This document shows positions 42,146-50,905 of a DNA stretch of 64,000 bases, piece after piece. The notes under the pieces were generated by a model. That model searched no databases, was not told the DNA's origin, and worked only from the letters and a program-made list of their open reading frames with translations. Location: NCBI GenBank assembly GCA_016705475.1, contig JADIYD010000009.1, positions 248,001 to 312,000 of the forward strand. The letters run 5' to 3'. This DNA is from Betaproteobacteria bacterium. Lineage in GTDB: Bacteria; Pseudomonadota; Gammaproteobacteria; Burkholderiales; Rhodocyclaceae. A program made the position numbers and the translations under genes. Positions within the stretch are counted from its first letter, which is position 1, and each line of letters starts with the position of its first letter.

Positions 42146-43495
42146 ATGGCCAAAAGAGCGGTATTCAAGAGTCTCTATTTTCAGGTGATCGTCGCCATCA
42201 TCATCGGCGTGTCGCTCGGGCATTTCTACCCCGAAACCGGCGCGGCGATGAAACCGCTAGGTGATGGTTTCATCAAACTGATCAAGATGATCATTGCCCC
42301 GATCATCTTCTGCACCATCGTCGTCGGCATCGCCGGCATGGAAGACATGAAGAAGGTCGGCAAGACCGGTGGTCTGGCTGTGCTGTACTTTGAGGTGGTC
42401 AGCACCATTGCGCTGATCATCGGCCTGATCGTGGTCAATGTATGGGCGCCGGGTGTCGGCATGAATGTCGATGTATCGACGCTCGACACCAAGGGCATCG
42501 CCAAATATGCCGAGCCCGGCAAGATGCAGTCGACAGTTGATTTCCTGTTGAACATCATCCCGACCAGCGTCGTCGATGCCTTCGCCAAGGGCGACATGTT
42601 GCAGGTGCTGTTCTTCTCTATCCTCTTCGGCTATGCCATGCACGCCTTTGGCGAACGTGGCAAACCGGTGTTTGAGCTGATCGAAAAGCTGTCGCATGTG
42701 CTGTTCGGTATCGTTGGCGTCATCATGAAGGTCGCTCCGATTGGTGCTTTCGGTGCCATGGCCTACACCATCGGCAAGCATGGCGTTGGTAGCCTGACGC
42801 AGTTGGCCAGCCTGATGGGCGCCTTCTATCTGACCTGCGTGATTTTCATTTTGGGTGTGTTGGGCAGCATTGCTGCGGTCCACGGCTTTTCCATCCTTAA
42901 ATTGATCAAGTACATCAAGGAGGAATTGTTCCTGGTGCTCGGTACGTCGTCTTCGGAGTCCGCTCTGCCGCGCCTGATGGCCAAGATGGAGAACGCCGGC
43001 GCCCAGAAATCCGTGGTTGGCCTGGTCGTGCCGACCGGTTACTCCTTCAATCTCGACGGCACGTCGATCTACCTGACCATGGCTGCCGTCTTTATTGCCC
43101 AGGCAACCAATACGCCGATGGATCTGGGGCAGCAGATCACGCTGCTGCTCATCCTTCTGCTGACCTCCAAGGGGGCAGCGGGTGTGACAGGTAGCGGCTT
43201 CATCGTGCTGGCGGCGACATTGTCGGCCGTGGGTACGGTTCCGGTGGCTGGCTTGGCGTTGATTCTCGGCATCGACCGTTTCATGTCCGAAGCACGCGCG
43301 CTGACCAATTTCATCGGCAACAGCGTCGCGACGCTGGTGGTGGCAAAGTGGTGCGGCGCCCTCGATGTCAATCGGATGAACGCTGTCCTCAACGACGAAA
43401 CGGCTGACGAAGCGGACCGCCCGGAGCTGGTTCTTGATGATGCACCGGACGTCATCATTCCCCACGTACCGCGGCCGATCGTCGAACATCACTGA
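42146..43495 (+). CDS. dctA: C4-dicarboxylate:cation symporter (DAACS family)
   Basis: A 449-residue symporter of the dicarboxylate/amino acid:cation family that imports succinate, fumarate and malate with protons or sodium. Recognisable parts are FIKLIKMIIAPIIFCTIVVGIAG, the serine-rich hairpin LVLGTSSSESALPRL, the cation-site stretch VVPTGYSFNLDGTSIYLTMA and LTNFIGNSVATLVVAKW. GAGGAG at 42130-42135 precedes the ATG. An upstream open extension (from 41933) overlaps dctS and is rejected. A terminator follows directly. Confidence 0.95.
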   Translation: MAKRAVFKSLYFQVIVAIIIGVSLGHFYPETGAAMKPLGDGFIKLIKMIIAPIIFCTIVVGIAGMEDMKKVGKTGGLAVLYFEVVSTIALIIGLIVVNVWAPGVGMNVDVSTLDTKGIAKYAEPGKMQSTVDFLLNIIPTSVVDAFAKGDMLQVLFFSILFGYAMHAFGERGKPVFELIEKLSHVLFGIVGVIMKVAPIGAFGAMAYTIGKHGVGSLTQLASLMGAFYLTCVIFILGVLGSIAAVHGFSILKLIKYIKEELFLVLGTSSSESALPRLMAKMENAGAQKSVVGLVVPTGYSFNLDGTSIYLTMAAVFIAQATNTPMDLGQQITLLLILLLTSKGAAGVTGSGFIVLAATLSAVGTVPVAGLALILGIDRFMSEARALTNFIGNSVATLVVAKWCGALDVNRMNAVLNDETADEADRPELVLDDAPDVIIPHVPRPIVEHH

Positions 43496-43514
43496 TCGCA
43501 GTTCTCGTTAAAAT

Positions 43515-43541
43515 AAACCGCCGGCACAGGCGGTTTTTTTA
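43515..43541 (+). terminator. Intrinsic terminator of dctA
   Basis: AACCGCC-GGCACA-GGCGGTT followed by a run of T, 20 bases after the dctA stop. This separates dctA from the dctPQM transcript. Confidence 0.85.
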
Positions 43542-43555
43542 CGTGCTTATCGGAT

Positions 43556-43570
43556 GTGGAAAACCACAAT
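43556..43570 (+). promoter_or_regulatory. Candidate DctR operator upstream of dctP
   Basis: GTGGAAAACCACAAT, with the inner palindrome GTGG-AAAA-CCAC, lies 82 bases before the dctP start. It shares 14 of 15 bases with the site at 42031-42045. Confidence 0.55.
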
Positions 43571-43651
43571 ACGCAGTAGTTATATCTTTCGTAATAATTT
43601 CACTCAGCCGAAATTATTAAATTTCGCTATCCCTATCTGGAGGAGAAAACA

Positions 43652-44656
43652 ATGAAGGTATCCAAACTGTTGGTTGCACTGTTTGCTGGCACGCTGTCGC
43701 TGGCTGCCTATGCTCAAGCCCCCATCGTCATCAAGTTCAGCCACGTGGTGGCAGCTGATACGCCGAAAGGCAAGGCAGCCGCCATGTTCGCCCAAAAAGC
43801 CGGCGAACTGACCCAGGGCAAGGTCAAGGTCGAGGTTTATGCCAACTCGACGCTGTACAAGGACAAGGAAGAAATGGAAGCCCTGCAGTTGGGCGCTGTC
43901 CAGATGCTGGCCCCGTCGCTGGCCAAGTTCGGCCCGCTCGGTGTCAAGGAATTCGAAGTCTTCGACCTGCCGTTCATCTTCAGCGACTACGATGGCCTGC
44001 GCAAGGTTACCAACGGCGCTGTCGGCAAGCAGTTGCTGGCCAAGCTGGAACCCAAGGGCATTCGTGGCCTGGGCTACTGGGATAACGGTTTCAAGTCGTT
44101 TTCGCTGAATTCGCCGGTCAAGTCGCCAGCTGACCTCAAGGGCAAGAAGCTGCGCATCCAATCGTCCAAAGTGCTCGAAGAGCAAATTCGTACGCTGGGC
44201 GGCCTGCCGCAGGTAATGGCTTTCTCCGAGGTTTATCAGGCGCTGCAGACCGGTGTGGTCGACGGTACCGAGAATCCAATCTCGAATCTCTACACGCAGA
44301 AGATGCATGAAGTGCAAAAGCACCTGACGATCACCGAGCACGGCTATCTGGGCTACGCGGTCATTGTCAACAAGAAGTTCTGGGATGGCCTGCCGGCCGA
44401 TGTTCGGGGCCAGCTGGAAAATGCCATGGAGCAGGCAACGCGCTACGCCAACCAGATTGCCAAGGTGGAAAACGACAGCTCGCTTGAGGCCGTGAAGAAG
44501 AGCGGCAAGACCACGGTTTATGTGCCGACCAAGGAAGAGCGCCTGGCTTTCAAGAAGGCGCTGGTGCCGGTCCATCAGAAGATGGAAGGCCGCGTTGGCA
44601 AGGAAGTGATCCAGGCGGTATACAAGGACACTGGTTTCAAGCCGGATAGCCTTTAA
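43652..44656 (+). CDS. dctP: TRAP transporter substrate-binding protein DctP
   Basis: A 334-residue periplasmic solute-binding protein. The signal peptide is cleaved after AYA (about residue 21). The mature protein begins with IVIKFSHVVA, typical of DctP, and the substrate-contacting Arg lies in LRIQSSKVLEEQIRTLG, with VDGTENPISNLYTQKMHEVQKHLTIT further on (conserved DctP segment). A strong ribosome binding site (GGAGGAG) precedes the ATG. It binds C4-dicarboxylates and delivers them to DctQM. Confidence 0.93.
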   Translation: MKVSKLLVALFAGTLSLAAYAQAPIVIKFSHVVAADTPKGKAAAMFAQKAGELTQGKVKVEVYANSTLYKDKEEMEALQLGAVQMLAPSLAKFGPLGVKEFEVFDLPFIFSDYDGLRKVTNGAVGKQLLAKLEPKGIRGLGYWDNGFKSFSLNSPVKSPADLKGKKLRIQSSKVLEEQIRTLGGLPQVMAFSEVYQALQTGVVDGTENPISNLYTQKMHEVQKHLTITEHGYLGYAVIVNKKFWDGLPADVRGQLENAMEQATRYANQIAKVENDSSLEAVKKSGKTTVYVPTKEERLAFKKALVPVHQKMEGRVGKEVIQAVYKDTGFKPDSL

Positions 44657-44673
44657 TCGCAGCTGCAAAATGA

Positions 44674-44697
44674 ACGTGGGGGCTGCGGCCCCCACGT
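44674..44697 (+). other. Intercistronic hairpin between dctP and dctQ
   Basis: ACGTGGGGGC-TGCG-GCCCCCACGT is a perfect 10 bp stem without a T run, 18 bases after dctP. Such hairpins often protect the 3' end of the binding-protein message, giving more DctP than DctQM. Confidence 0.6.
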
Positions 44698-44716
44698 CAC
44701 AACGGGGGAACTCCTC

Positions 44717-45493
44717 ATGATAAACAAGGCGTTGAATCACCTTGAAGAGTTGCTGGTCACCTTCCTGATGGGAGCGGCCACAATCATTATTTTTGTCTCC
44801 GTCATGCACCGCTATATGGCAGGGGTTGATATCCCCGGTCTGCAGGATTGGTTGCTGACGCTCAATTTTGGCTGGGCACAGGAACTCTGCATCATCATGT
44901 TCGTGTGGATGGCCAAGTTCGGTGCGGCTTACGGCGTGCGTACCGGCATCCACGTCGGGGTTGATGTCCTGATCAACCGTCTTGACGATAGCAAGCGGGG
45001 CAAGGCAATTGTTTTCGGATTGCTCTCTGGTGCTCTGTTTACGGGCATCGTGGCAACGCTGGGCGGTCATTTTGTCTGGGAAAACGGCGCGCATTACGCC
45101 ATCTTCCAGTTCCTTGGCATTGATACCGGGGATAACTACGAAGGTCCGACGACGCCTGATCTCGAGTGGCCCACATGGATCGTGTACAGCGCCATTCCGC
45201 TTGGCTCGTCCCTGATGTGCTTCCGTTTTCTGCAGGTTTGTTATTCGTTCATGCGCACTGGCGAACTGCCGCACCATGATCACGGCCACGTCGATGGACT
45301 TGAAGAGGAGAAACCACCGGTCGATGTCAATCTGTATGGCATGGACGACAACCTGCACATGCACGACCTCAAGCATCCGATGATTGGTGAGCGCCGTACG
45401 GGTGAAGATCGGCGGCATGATGAGATGAGCGCGCAGGAAAGCGAGCGCCGCTCGGCCGAACGCCGCAACAACGACAAAGGAGGCCAGCAATGA
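44717..45493 (+). CDS. dctQ: TRAP transporter small permease DctQ
   Basis: A 258-residue small membrane subunit. Four helices are visible (about residues 12-33, 58-75, 95-120 and 152-178), with GWAQELCIIMFVWMAKFGAAYGVRTGIHVGVDV as the conserved DctQ core. It is longer than most DctQ proteins because of a charged, His- and Arg-rich cytoplasmic tail of about 75 residues (for example GERRTGEDRRHDEM). The stop overlaps dctM by ATGA. Confidence 0.92.
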   Translation: MINKALNHLEELLVTFLMGAATIIIFVSVMHRYMAGVDIPGLQDWLLTLNFGWAQELCIIMFVWMAKFGAAYGVRTGIHVGVDVLINRLDDSKRGKAIVFGLLSGALFTGIVATLGGHFVWENGAHYAIFQFLGIDTGDNYEGPTTPDLEWPTWIVYSAIPLGSSLMCFRFLQVCYSFMRTGELPHHDHGHVDGLEEEKPPVDVNLYGMDDNLHMHDLKHPMIGERRTGEDRRHDEMSAQESERRSAERRNNDKGGQQ

Positions 45494-46773
45494 ACGCTCT
45501 GGTGATTTTCGGCCTGCTGGCCGTGCTCATGCTGTCAGGCATGCCGATCTCGATTTCGCTTGGCCTGACCGTGCTGACCTTCCTGTTCACGATGACCGAT
45601 GTGCCGCTGGAGTCGGTGGCGCTCAAGTTGTTTACCGGTATCGAGAAGTTCGAAATCATGGCGATTCCGTTCTTCATCCTCGCGGGTAACTTCCTGACGC
45701 ATGGCGGGGTGGCGAAACGGATGATCAATTTCGCCGCATCAATGGTTGGGCACTGGTACGGCGGACTTGGTCTGGCGGGCGTGCTGGCCTGCGCTCTGTT
45801 CGCGGCGGTCTCGGGTTCCAGCCCGGCAACCGTTGTGGCGATCGGCTCCATCCTGCTGCCGGCGATGGTCAAGGCTGGCTTCCCGAACAAGTTCGGTGCT
45901 GGCGTGATCGCGACTTCGGGCGCCCTCGGTATCCTGATTCCGCCGTCCATCGTCATGGTGATGTACTCGGTGGCAACCAATACCTCGGTTGGCGCCTTGT
46001 TCATGGCCGGGGTTATTCCGGGTCTGGCGTTGGCGGGTGTGCTGGGCGGGGTTACCTGGTACCGCGCCAAGAAGTTCAATTACCCGCGCCAGCCAAAAGC
46101 GACCTGGGGCGAGCGTTGGGTCACGTTCCGGAAGGCATTCTGGGGTCTGCTGCTGATCGTTGTGGTCATGGGCGGTATCTACACCGGTATTTTCACGCCG
46201 ACGGAAGCGGCAGCAATGTCTGCGGTCTACGCCTTTATCTGTGCCATTTTCATTTACAAGGATCTCGGCATGAAGGATGTGCCGAAGGTGCTGCTGAATT
46301 CGGCCAACATGTCGGCGATGCTGCTCTACATCATCACCAATGCCGTTCTGTTCTCCTTCATCATGACCAACGAAAACATCCCGCAGTCGCTGGCTGACTG
46401 GATGATGGGCAATGGTCTGGGGGTCATCACCTTCCTGCTGATGTGCAACATCCTGCTGCTGCTGGCCGGCAACTTCATGGAGCCGTCTTCCATCGTCCTG
46501 ATTTTCGCCCCCATCCTGTTCCCGGTGGCGGTGGCGCTGGGTATCCATCCGGTGCATTTCGGCATCATCATGGTGGTGAATATGGAGGTCGGCATGTGTC
46601 ACCCGCCGGTTGGCCTGAATCTCTATGTCGCGTCGGGCATAACCAAGATGGGCATTACCGAGCTGACCATTGCCGTCTGGCCGTGGCTGCTCTCGATGCT
46701 CGGCTTCCTGATGGTTGTGACGTACTGGCCGGGCTTGTCGCTGTGGTTTCCCCAGTATTTGGGCATGCTCTAA
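45490..46773 (+). CDS. dctM: TRAP transporter large permease DctM
   Basis: A 427-residue large membrane subunit with about twelve helices that carries the sodium-coupled transport pathway. Typical stretches are IPFFILAGNFLTHGGVAKRMI, FAAVSGSSPATVVAIGSI, GALGILIPPSIVMVMYS and MCHPPVGLNLYV. Translation is coupled to dctQ (ATGA). A terminator follows 30 bases after the stop. With DctP and DctQ it completes a tripartite C4-dicarboxylate importer. Confidence 0.95.
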   Translation: MNALVIFGLLAVLMLSGMPISISLGLTVLTFLFTMTDVPLESVALKLFTGIEKFEIMAIPFFILAGNFLTHGGVAKRMINFAASMVGHWYGGLGLAGVLACALFAAVSGSSPATVVAIGSILLPAMVKAGFPNKFGAGVIATSGALGILIPPSIVMVMYSVATNTSVGALFMAGVIPGLALAGVLGGVTWYRAKKFNYPRQPKATWGERWVTFRKAFWGLLLIVVVMGGIYTGIFTPTEAAAMSAVYAFICAIFIYKDLGMKDVPKVLLNSANMSAMLLYIITNAVLFSFIMTNENIPQSLADWMMGNGLGVITFLLMCNILLLLAGNFMEPSSIVLIFAPILFPVAVALGIHPVHFGIIMVVNMEVGMCHPPVGLNLYVASGITKMGITELTIAVWPWLLSMLGFLMVVTYWPGLSLWFPQYLGML

Positions 46774-46803
46774 TACAGCCTTCCCGGTAGCCGTTTTACC
46801 TTG

Positions 46804-46836
46804 CAAGCCCCGATACCCTTCGGGGCTTGTTTTTTG
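46804..46836 (+). terminator. Intrinsic terminator of dctPQM
   Basis: CAAGCCCCGA-TACCCT-TCGGGGCTTG followed by TTTTTT, 30 bases after dctM. Confidence 0.9.
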
Positions 46837-46886
46837 GGACTACCGGTGTGGCACAATCCAGCCCCCGGCAAGTTCTTCAGGAAATC

Positions 46887-47573
46887 ATGAAATTCGCACT
46901 CTCGATAATCGCGCTGATCGCCATAGCCTTGATCGTTCCCTTTCTGGTGCCGGAGCTGGGAAAGCAGGAGGGTGTTGATCCCAATGCGAATCTGCCGTGG
47001 CAAATCGAACTCGATGGCCAGGGCGGAAGTGCTGTCTTTGGCCTGCGCCCCGGTGTCAGTACCGTGGCTGAGGTGCGCCAGAAGTTCGGTAGCGACATGG
47101 ATCTGGCGATCATCGCCGAACCCAATGAAACAGGTGCGATTGAAGGCTATTACGCGCAAGTGGCGCTCGGTTTCGTGCTGGCCAAAGTGATTGTCACGGT
47201 CGACGCGAAAAATGAGCTGATTTCGGAAATGCGTGAACGGGCCCTGAAGGCCAAACACATGGAGAGCACGACGCGCAAGATCACGTTGAATCCGGATGAT
47301 CTCGCGGCGGTTGAAAAAATGGCGGTAAAGGCGATCAGTGTCATTCCGTCGGCGCATCTGGACGAGGCAACGGTGATCCAGCGTTTTGGGGAGCCGGGCG
47401 AACGGCTGGTCGTGTCGGAGAAGCGGGTGCATCTGCTCTACCCCGACAAGGGGCTCGATGTGGTGGTCGACGGCAATGGCAAGGAGCTGTTGCAATACGT
47501 GGCGCCACGCGATTTTGCCGAGCTGCGCGAACCGCTGAACAAGCTGGAAGGCCAGAAACCCCTGGCACAGTGA
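46887..47573 (+). CDS. Membrane-anchored protein of unknown function
   Basis: A 228-residue protein with a single N-terminal hydrophobic segment (residues 3-20, FALSIIALIAIALIVPFLV), which may be an uncleaved anchor. The rest is soluble with mixed strands and helices, including FGLRPGVSTVAEVRQKFG and VIQRFGEPGERLVVSEKRVHLLYPDKGLDVVV. These two resemble SmpA/OmlA-like folds (a G-x-T/S-x-x-x-V-x-x-x-F-G pattern occurs twice), but I would not assign the family firmly. AGGA precedes the ATG at 46887; an in-frame ATG at 46827 lies in the terminator. It sits upstream of ndk. Confidence 0.75.
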   Translation: MKFALSIIALIAIALIVPFLVPELGKQEGVDPNANLPWQIELDGQGGSAVFGLRPGVSTVAEVRQKFGSDMDLAIIAEPNETGAIEGYYAQVALGFVLAKVIVTVDAKNELISEMRERALKAKHMESTTRKITLNPDDLAAVEKMAVKAISVIPSAHLDEATVIQRFGEPGERLVVSEKRVHLLYPDKGLDVVVDGNGKELLQYVAPRDFAELREPLNKLEGQKPLAQ

Positions 47574-47645
47574 TTCGGGCGTTCGTGTTCTGAATCTGCT
47601 AAAATTGCCCGTTTTTCAACTGTCTAGCTTTTGCGGAGCAATTAA

Positions 47646-48080
47646 ATGGCTATCGAACTCGCCCTCTCCATCATCAAACCCGATGCAGTCGCCAAGAATG
47701 TCATCGGCAAGATTTACTCCCGTTTTGAAACCAACGGTCTGAAGATCGTTGCCTCCAAGATGGTCTGGTTGTCCGAGCAGGAAGCCGGCCAGTTCTACGC
47801 CGTGCACAAGGCCCGTCCTTTCTTCAAGGATCTGGTTTCCTTCATGACCTCTGGTCCGGTCATGGTTCAAGTGCTCGAAGGCGAAAACGCCATCGCCAAG
47901 AACCGTGAACTGATGGGCGCCACCAACCCGAAGGAAGCCGCTGCCGGTACCATCCGCGCCGACTTCGCCGAATCCATCGACGCCAACGCCGTGCACGGCT
48001 CTGACGCACCGGAAACCGCCGCCGTGGAAGTTGCTTTCTTCTTCCCGGGTTTGAACGTCTATTCGGCTTGTCTTCGCTGA
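47646..48080 (+). CDS. ndk: Nucleoside diphosphate kinase
   Basis: A 144-residue kinase that equilibrates nucleoside triphosphates. SIIKPDAV at the N-terminus and the phosphohistidine loop NAVHGSD (His about residue 117) are intact. The C-terminus reads NVYSACLR, three residues longer than the usual NVYSR ending. A TAAAAT (47600-47605) upstream may be the -10 element. It is the first gene of the long conserved housekeeping block. Confidence 0.97.
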   Translation: MAIELALSIIKPDAVAKNVIGKIYSRFETNGLKIVASKMVWLSEQEAGQFYAVHKARPFFKDLVSFMTSGPVMVQVLEGENAIAKNRELMGATNPKEAAAGTIRADFAESIDANAVHGSDAPETAAVEVAFFFPGLNVYSACLR

Positions 48081-48090
48081 TCAAAACTGC

Positions 48091-49185
48091 ATGACCGTCA
48101 ATTTGCTGGATTTCGATGGCGAAAGCCTGACTGCCTGGTTTGCCGAGCAGGGCGAAAAGCCCTTCCGCGCCAAGCAGGTCTTGCGCTGGATCCATCGTTC
48201 CGGCGTGGCGGACTTCGATGCCATGACCGATATCGCCAAGAGCCTTCGCGAGAAGCTCAAGGCGACGGCGGTCGTGGCGCCGCCGGCCATCGTCTCCGAC
48301 AAGCTGTCGGACGATGGCACGCGCAAGTTTCTGATCGATGTCGGCAACGGTAATGCCGTCGAAACGGTGTTCATTCCCGAAGACGACCGCGGCACGCTGT
48401 GCATCTCGACGCAAGCTGGCTGCGCGCTTGACTGCGCCTTCTGTTCGACGGGCAAGCAGGGTTTCAACCGCAACCTCACGGTCGCGGAAATCATCGGCCA
48501 GCTCTGGCAGGCCAACCACGCACTGGGTGCGGTCCACGGCGACGAACGGGTCATTTCCAACGTCGTCCTGATGGGCATGGGCGAACCGCTCGCCAACTTT
48601 GAAAATTCCGTCGCCGCGCTCAAATTGATGCTCGACGACAACGCCTACGGCCTGTCGCGCCGCCGCGTCACCGTATCCACCTCCGGTCTGGTGCCGGTAA
48701 TGGATCGTCTGGGCGATGAATGTCCGGTGGCGCTCGCTGTCTCGCTGCATGCACCGAACGACAAGCTGCGCGACCAGATCGTGCCGATCAACCAGAAATA
48801 CCCGCTCAAAGAGCTGATGGCAGCCTGCCAGCGATATCTGGACAAGGCGCCGCGCGATTTCATCACCTTCGAGTACATCATGCTCGATGGCATCAACGAT
48901 TCCGATGCGCACGCCCGCGAATTGCTGGCGCTGGTCAAGAGTGTGCATTGCAAGTTCAACCTGATACCCTTCAACCCCTTCCCTGGCTCGCCGTTCAAAC
49001 GTTCGCCGGCCGAACGCGTGCGGCGGTTTGCCGATATCCTGATGCAGGCAGGAATTGTCACCACGACGCGCAAGACGCGCGGTGACGACATTGATGCTGC
49101 CTGTGGCCAGCTGGCCGGTCAGGTTCTGGATAAAACCAAACGGACTGCCGGGCGAGTGATTCCCCTAGTGGAGGCAAGATCGTGA
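48091..49185 (+). CDS. rlmN: 23S rRNA/tRNA (adenine-C2) methyltransferase RlmN
   Basis: A 364-residue radical SAM enzyme that methylates A2503 of 23S rRNA and A37 of some tRNAs. The cluster-binding motif CALDCAFC follows GTLCISTQAG. MGMGEPL, SVALHAPND-like (here VSLHAPNDKLRD) and the C-terminal catalytic Cys region TTRKTRGDDIDAACGQL are present. It overlaps pilW by GTGA. Confidence 0.96.
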   Translation: MTVNLLDFDGESLTAWFAEQGEKPFRAKQVLRWIHRSGVADFDAMTDIAKSLREKLKATAVVAPPAIVSDKLSDDGTRKFLIDVGNGNAVETVFIPEDDRGTLCISTQAGCALDCAFCSTGKQGFNRNLTVAEIIGQLWQANHALGAVHGDERVISNVVLMGMGEPLANFENSVAALKLMLDDNAYGLSRRRVTVSTSGLVPVMDRLGDECPVALAVSLHAPNDKLRDQIVPINQKYPLKELMAACQRYLDKAPRDFITFEYIMLDGINDSDAHARELLALVKSVHCKFNLIPFNPFPGSPFKRSPAERVRRFADILMQAGIVTTTRKTRGDDIDAACGQLAGQVLDKTKRTAGRVIPLVEARS

Positions 49186-49982
49186 CTGTTTTTTCGCTGA
49201 AAAACTGGGTTTCGGTGCTCTGTCTGGGCGTGGCGTGCGCATTGCCGGTCCAGGCGCAATATGACTTCAATCCGTCCGATACCGGTCAGTCGAAAGCGTC
49301 GAGCGATCCGCGGAATCGGGCCAAAATTCATACCGAACTCGGCTCGCTGTATTTTCAGGCTGGAAATCCGGGTGTTGCGCTTGATGAGCTGCGCATCGCG
49401 CTGAGTGCGGACTCCGGCTATTATCAGGCGTACAGCGTGCGTGGCCTCGTTCGCCTCTCGCTGAAAGAGTACGGCAAGGCAGAAGACGATTTTCGTCAGG
49501 CGCTGAACCTGGCGCCGAACGATCCCGAGGTCAACAACAATTACGGCTGGTTTCTCTGCGAAACAGGGAAAGAGCGCCAGTCCATCGCCTATTTTCTCAA
49601 CGCGTTGAAGAGCCCGTTGTACGAGACACCGGACAAGGCCTACACCAACGCCGGTGCTTGTGCTTTCAAGGCGGGTGATTTTGATGGTGCACAGGACTAT
49701 TTGCTCAAGGCTTTGCAGCTATCGCGCGATGGCGCGGTGCCGGCGCGCCTGCAACTGGCCAAGATTTTTTACAAACGTGGCAATTTCGAAGAGTCGCGTA
49801 TCTATCTGGCCGAAGCGCTGAAGGCGATGGAGCCGCCGTCTGCGGACGCCCTCTGGCTTGGTCTGCGCCTTGAGCGCAGGCAGGGCAACCGTGCCGCCGA
49901 GGCAGGCTATGCCTCGCAGCTGCGTGGTCGGTATCCGACGTCGCCGGAGTATCAGGAATTTCTTAAAGGCAATTTTGAATGA
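49182..49982 (+). CDS. pilW: Type IV pilus biogenesis/stability protein PilW (PilF-like)
   Basis: A 266-residue protein of TPR repeats (about five, residues 45-240) that supports assembly of the outer-membrane PilQ secretin. It starts with GTG 49182, overlapping rlmN. The N-terminus is a signal peptide (VLCLGVACALPVQAQ) that appears to be cleaved after AQA or AQ and lacks a convincing lipobox, although characterised PilF/PilW proteins are lipoproteins. NNYGWFLCETGKERQSIAYF is the family hallmark. It overlaps the next gene by ATGA. Confidence 0.9.
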   Translation: MTVFSLKNWVSVLCLGVACALPVQAQYDFNPSDTGQSKASSDPRNRAKIHTELGSLYFQAGNPGVALDELRIALSADSGYYQAYSVRGLVRLSLKEYGKAEDDFRQALNLAPNDPEVNNNYGWFLCETGKERQSIAYFLNALKSPLYETPDKAYTNAGACAFKAGDFDGAQDYLLKALQLSRDGAVPARLQLAKIFYKRGNFEESRIYLAEALKAMEPPSADALWLGLRLERRQGNRAAEAGYASQLRGRYPTSPEYQEFLKGNFE

Positions 49983-50902
49983 GTGAGCAGGTGAATACCC
50001 CGGAAGTCGTTTCGGAAGATGTTGTCGTGATGTCCGGCCCGCCAGTCGGCGAGCAGTTACGTTTGGCGCGCGAGGCGCGTGGCCTGGAAGTGGCGGATAT
50101 CGCCCAGACGCTCAAGCTTGGGCCGCGGCAGGTCGAAGCGCTGGAAGCGGGCGACTGGAAAGGGTTGCCGGGCAATACCTTCATCCGCGGATTTGTGCGG
50201 AACTACGCACGCCTGGTTCAAATTGATCAGGCCGCGCTGATGACGCTACTGGACGGTGTGCTCGAAGTCCCGGTCAATAGCCTGGGTGTTTCCGAAATGA
50301 CGCCGGCGGCGATGCCGCACTCGGGCACGGCCGGCGCGCAGCGCAGCAAACTATTCGTGTTGATCGGTGCGGGATCGGTTGTCCTGGCCGCGCTAGCCTA
50401 TTTCCTGATGCCCGGTGATCTCTCCTCGCTGCGTGAAAGCACGCAGTCCTTGCTCGACTCACTGGCCCGCAAGGAGCCGGAGGTGTCAACATCCGTTCCG
50501 GCCGCGGGCGCACCAGAGCCGGTATTCCCGCCCGGGGCGACGCCGCAGCAGGTCATGAACCCGCAGGTGCTTGCGCCAGCCGAAGTGCAGACGCCTTCGG
50601 CAAGTGCAGTTTCGCCTGCGGCTGCCAAGTCGGGTGAGCAGGAATCGGGGACCGCGCCAGCCAATGCGCCACAGATGCGTTTCCTGGTTGAGAAGGATTC
50701 GTGGCTTGAGGTTCGGGATCGCGACAACAAGATCGTGTTTTCCCAGAAGCTGAGTGCCGGTACCGAACAGGCTTTGTCCGGGCAAGGGCCGCTTTCCGTG
50801 ACAGTTGGCTATGCGCCGGGTGTCCGTGTTTTCTGGCATGGTCAGGCTGTTGACCTGGCACCCTATACGCGTGGCGAAGTGGCCCGTCTGGTTCTGGAGT
50901 AA
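49979..50902 (+). CDS. rodZ: RodZ-like helix-turn-helix membrane protein
   Basis: A 307-residue bitopic protein. A cytoplasmic helix-turn-helix (about residues 24-90, EQLRLAREARGLEVADIAQTLKL) is followed by one membrane helix (about 125-145), a Pro/Ala-rich periplasmic linker and a C-terminal DUF4115 domain (DSWLEVRDRDNKIVFSQKLSAG). RodZ links MreB to the membrane in rod-shape control. Position between pilW and ispG is conserved. Confidence 0.88.
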   Translation: MSEQVNTPEVVSEDVVVMSGPPVGEQLRLAREARGLEVADIAQTLKLGPRQVEALEAGDWKGLPGNTFIRGFVRNYARLVQIDQAALMTLLDGVLEVPVNSLGVSEMTPAAMPHSGTAGAQRSKLFVLIGAGSVVLAALAYFLMPGDLSSLRESTQSLLDSLARKEPEVSTSVPAAGAPEPVFPPGATPQQVMNPQVLAPAEVQTPSASAVSPAAAKSGEQESGTAPANAPQMRFLVEKDSWLEVRDRDNKIVFSQKLSAGTEQALSGQGPLSVTVGYAPGVRVFWHGQAVDLAPYTRGEVARLVLE

Positions 50903-50905
50903 TCC

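Noticed and set aside
43604..45490. A 628-codon open frame antisense to dctP and dctQ
   Set aside because: Same reason: the sense strand encodes unmistakable TRAP subunits and the antisense frame crosses their intergenic region and regulatory site.
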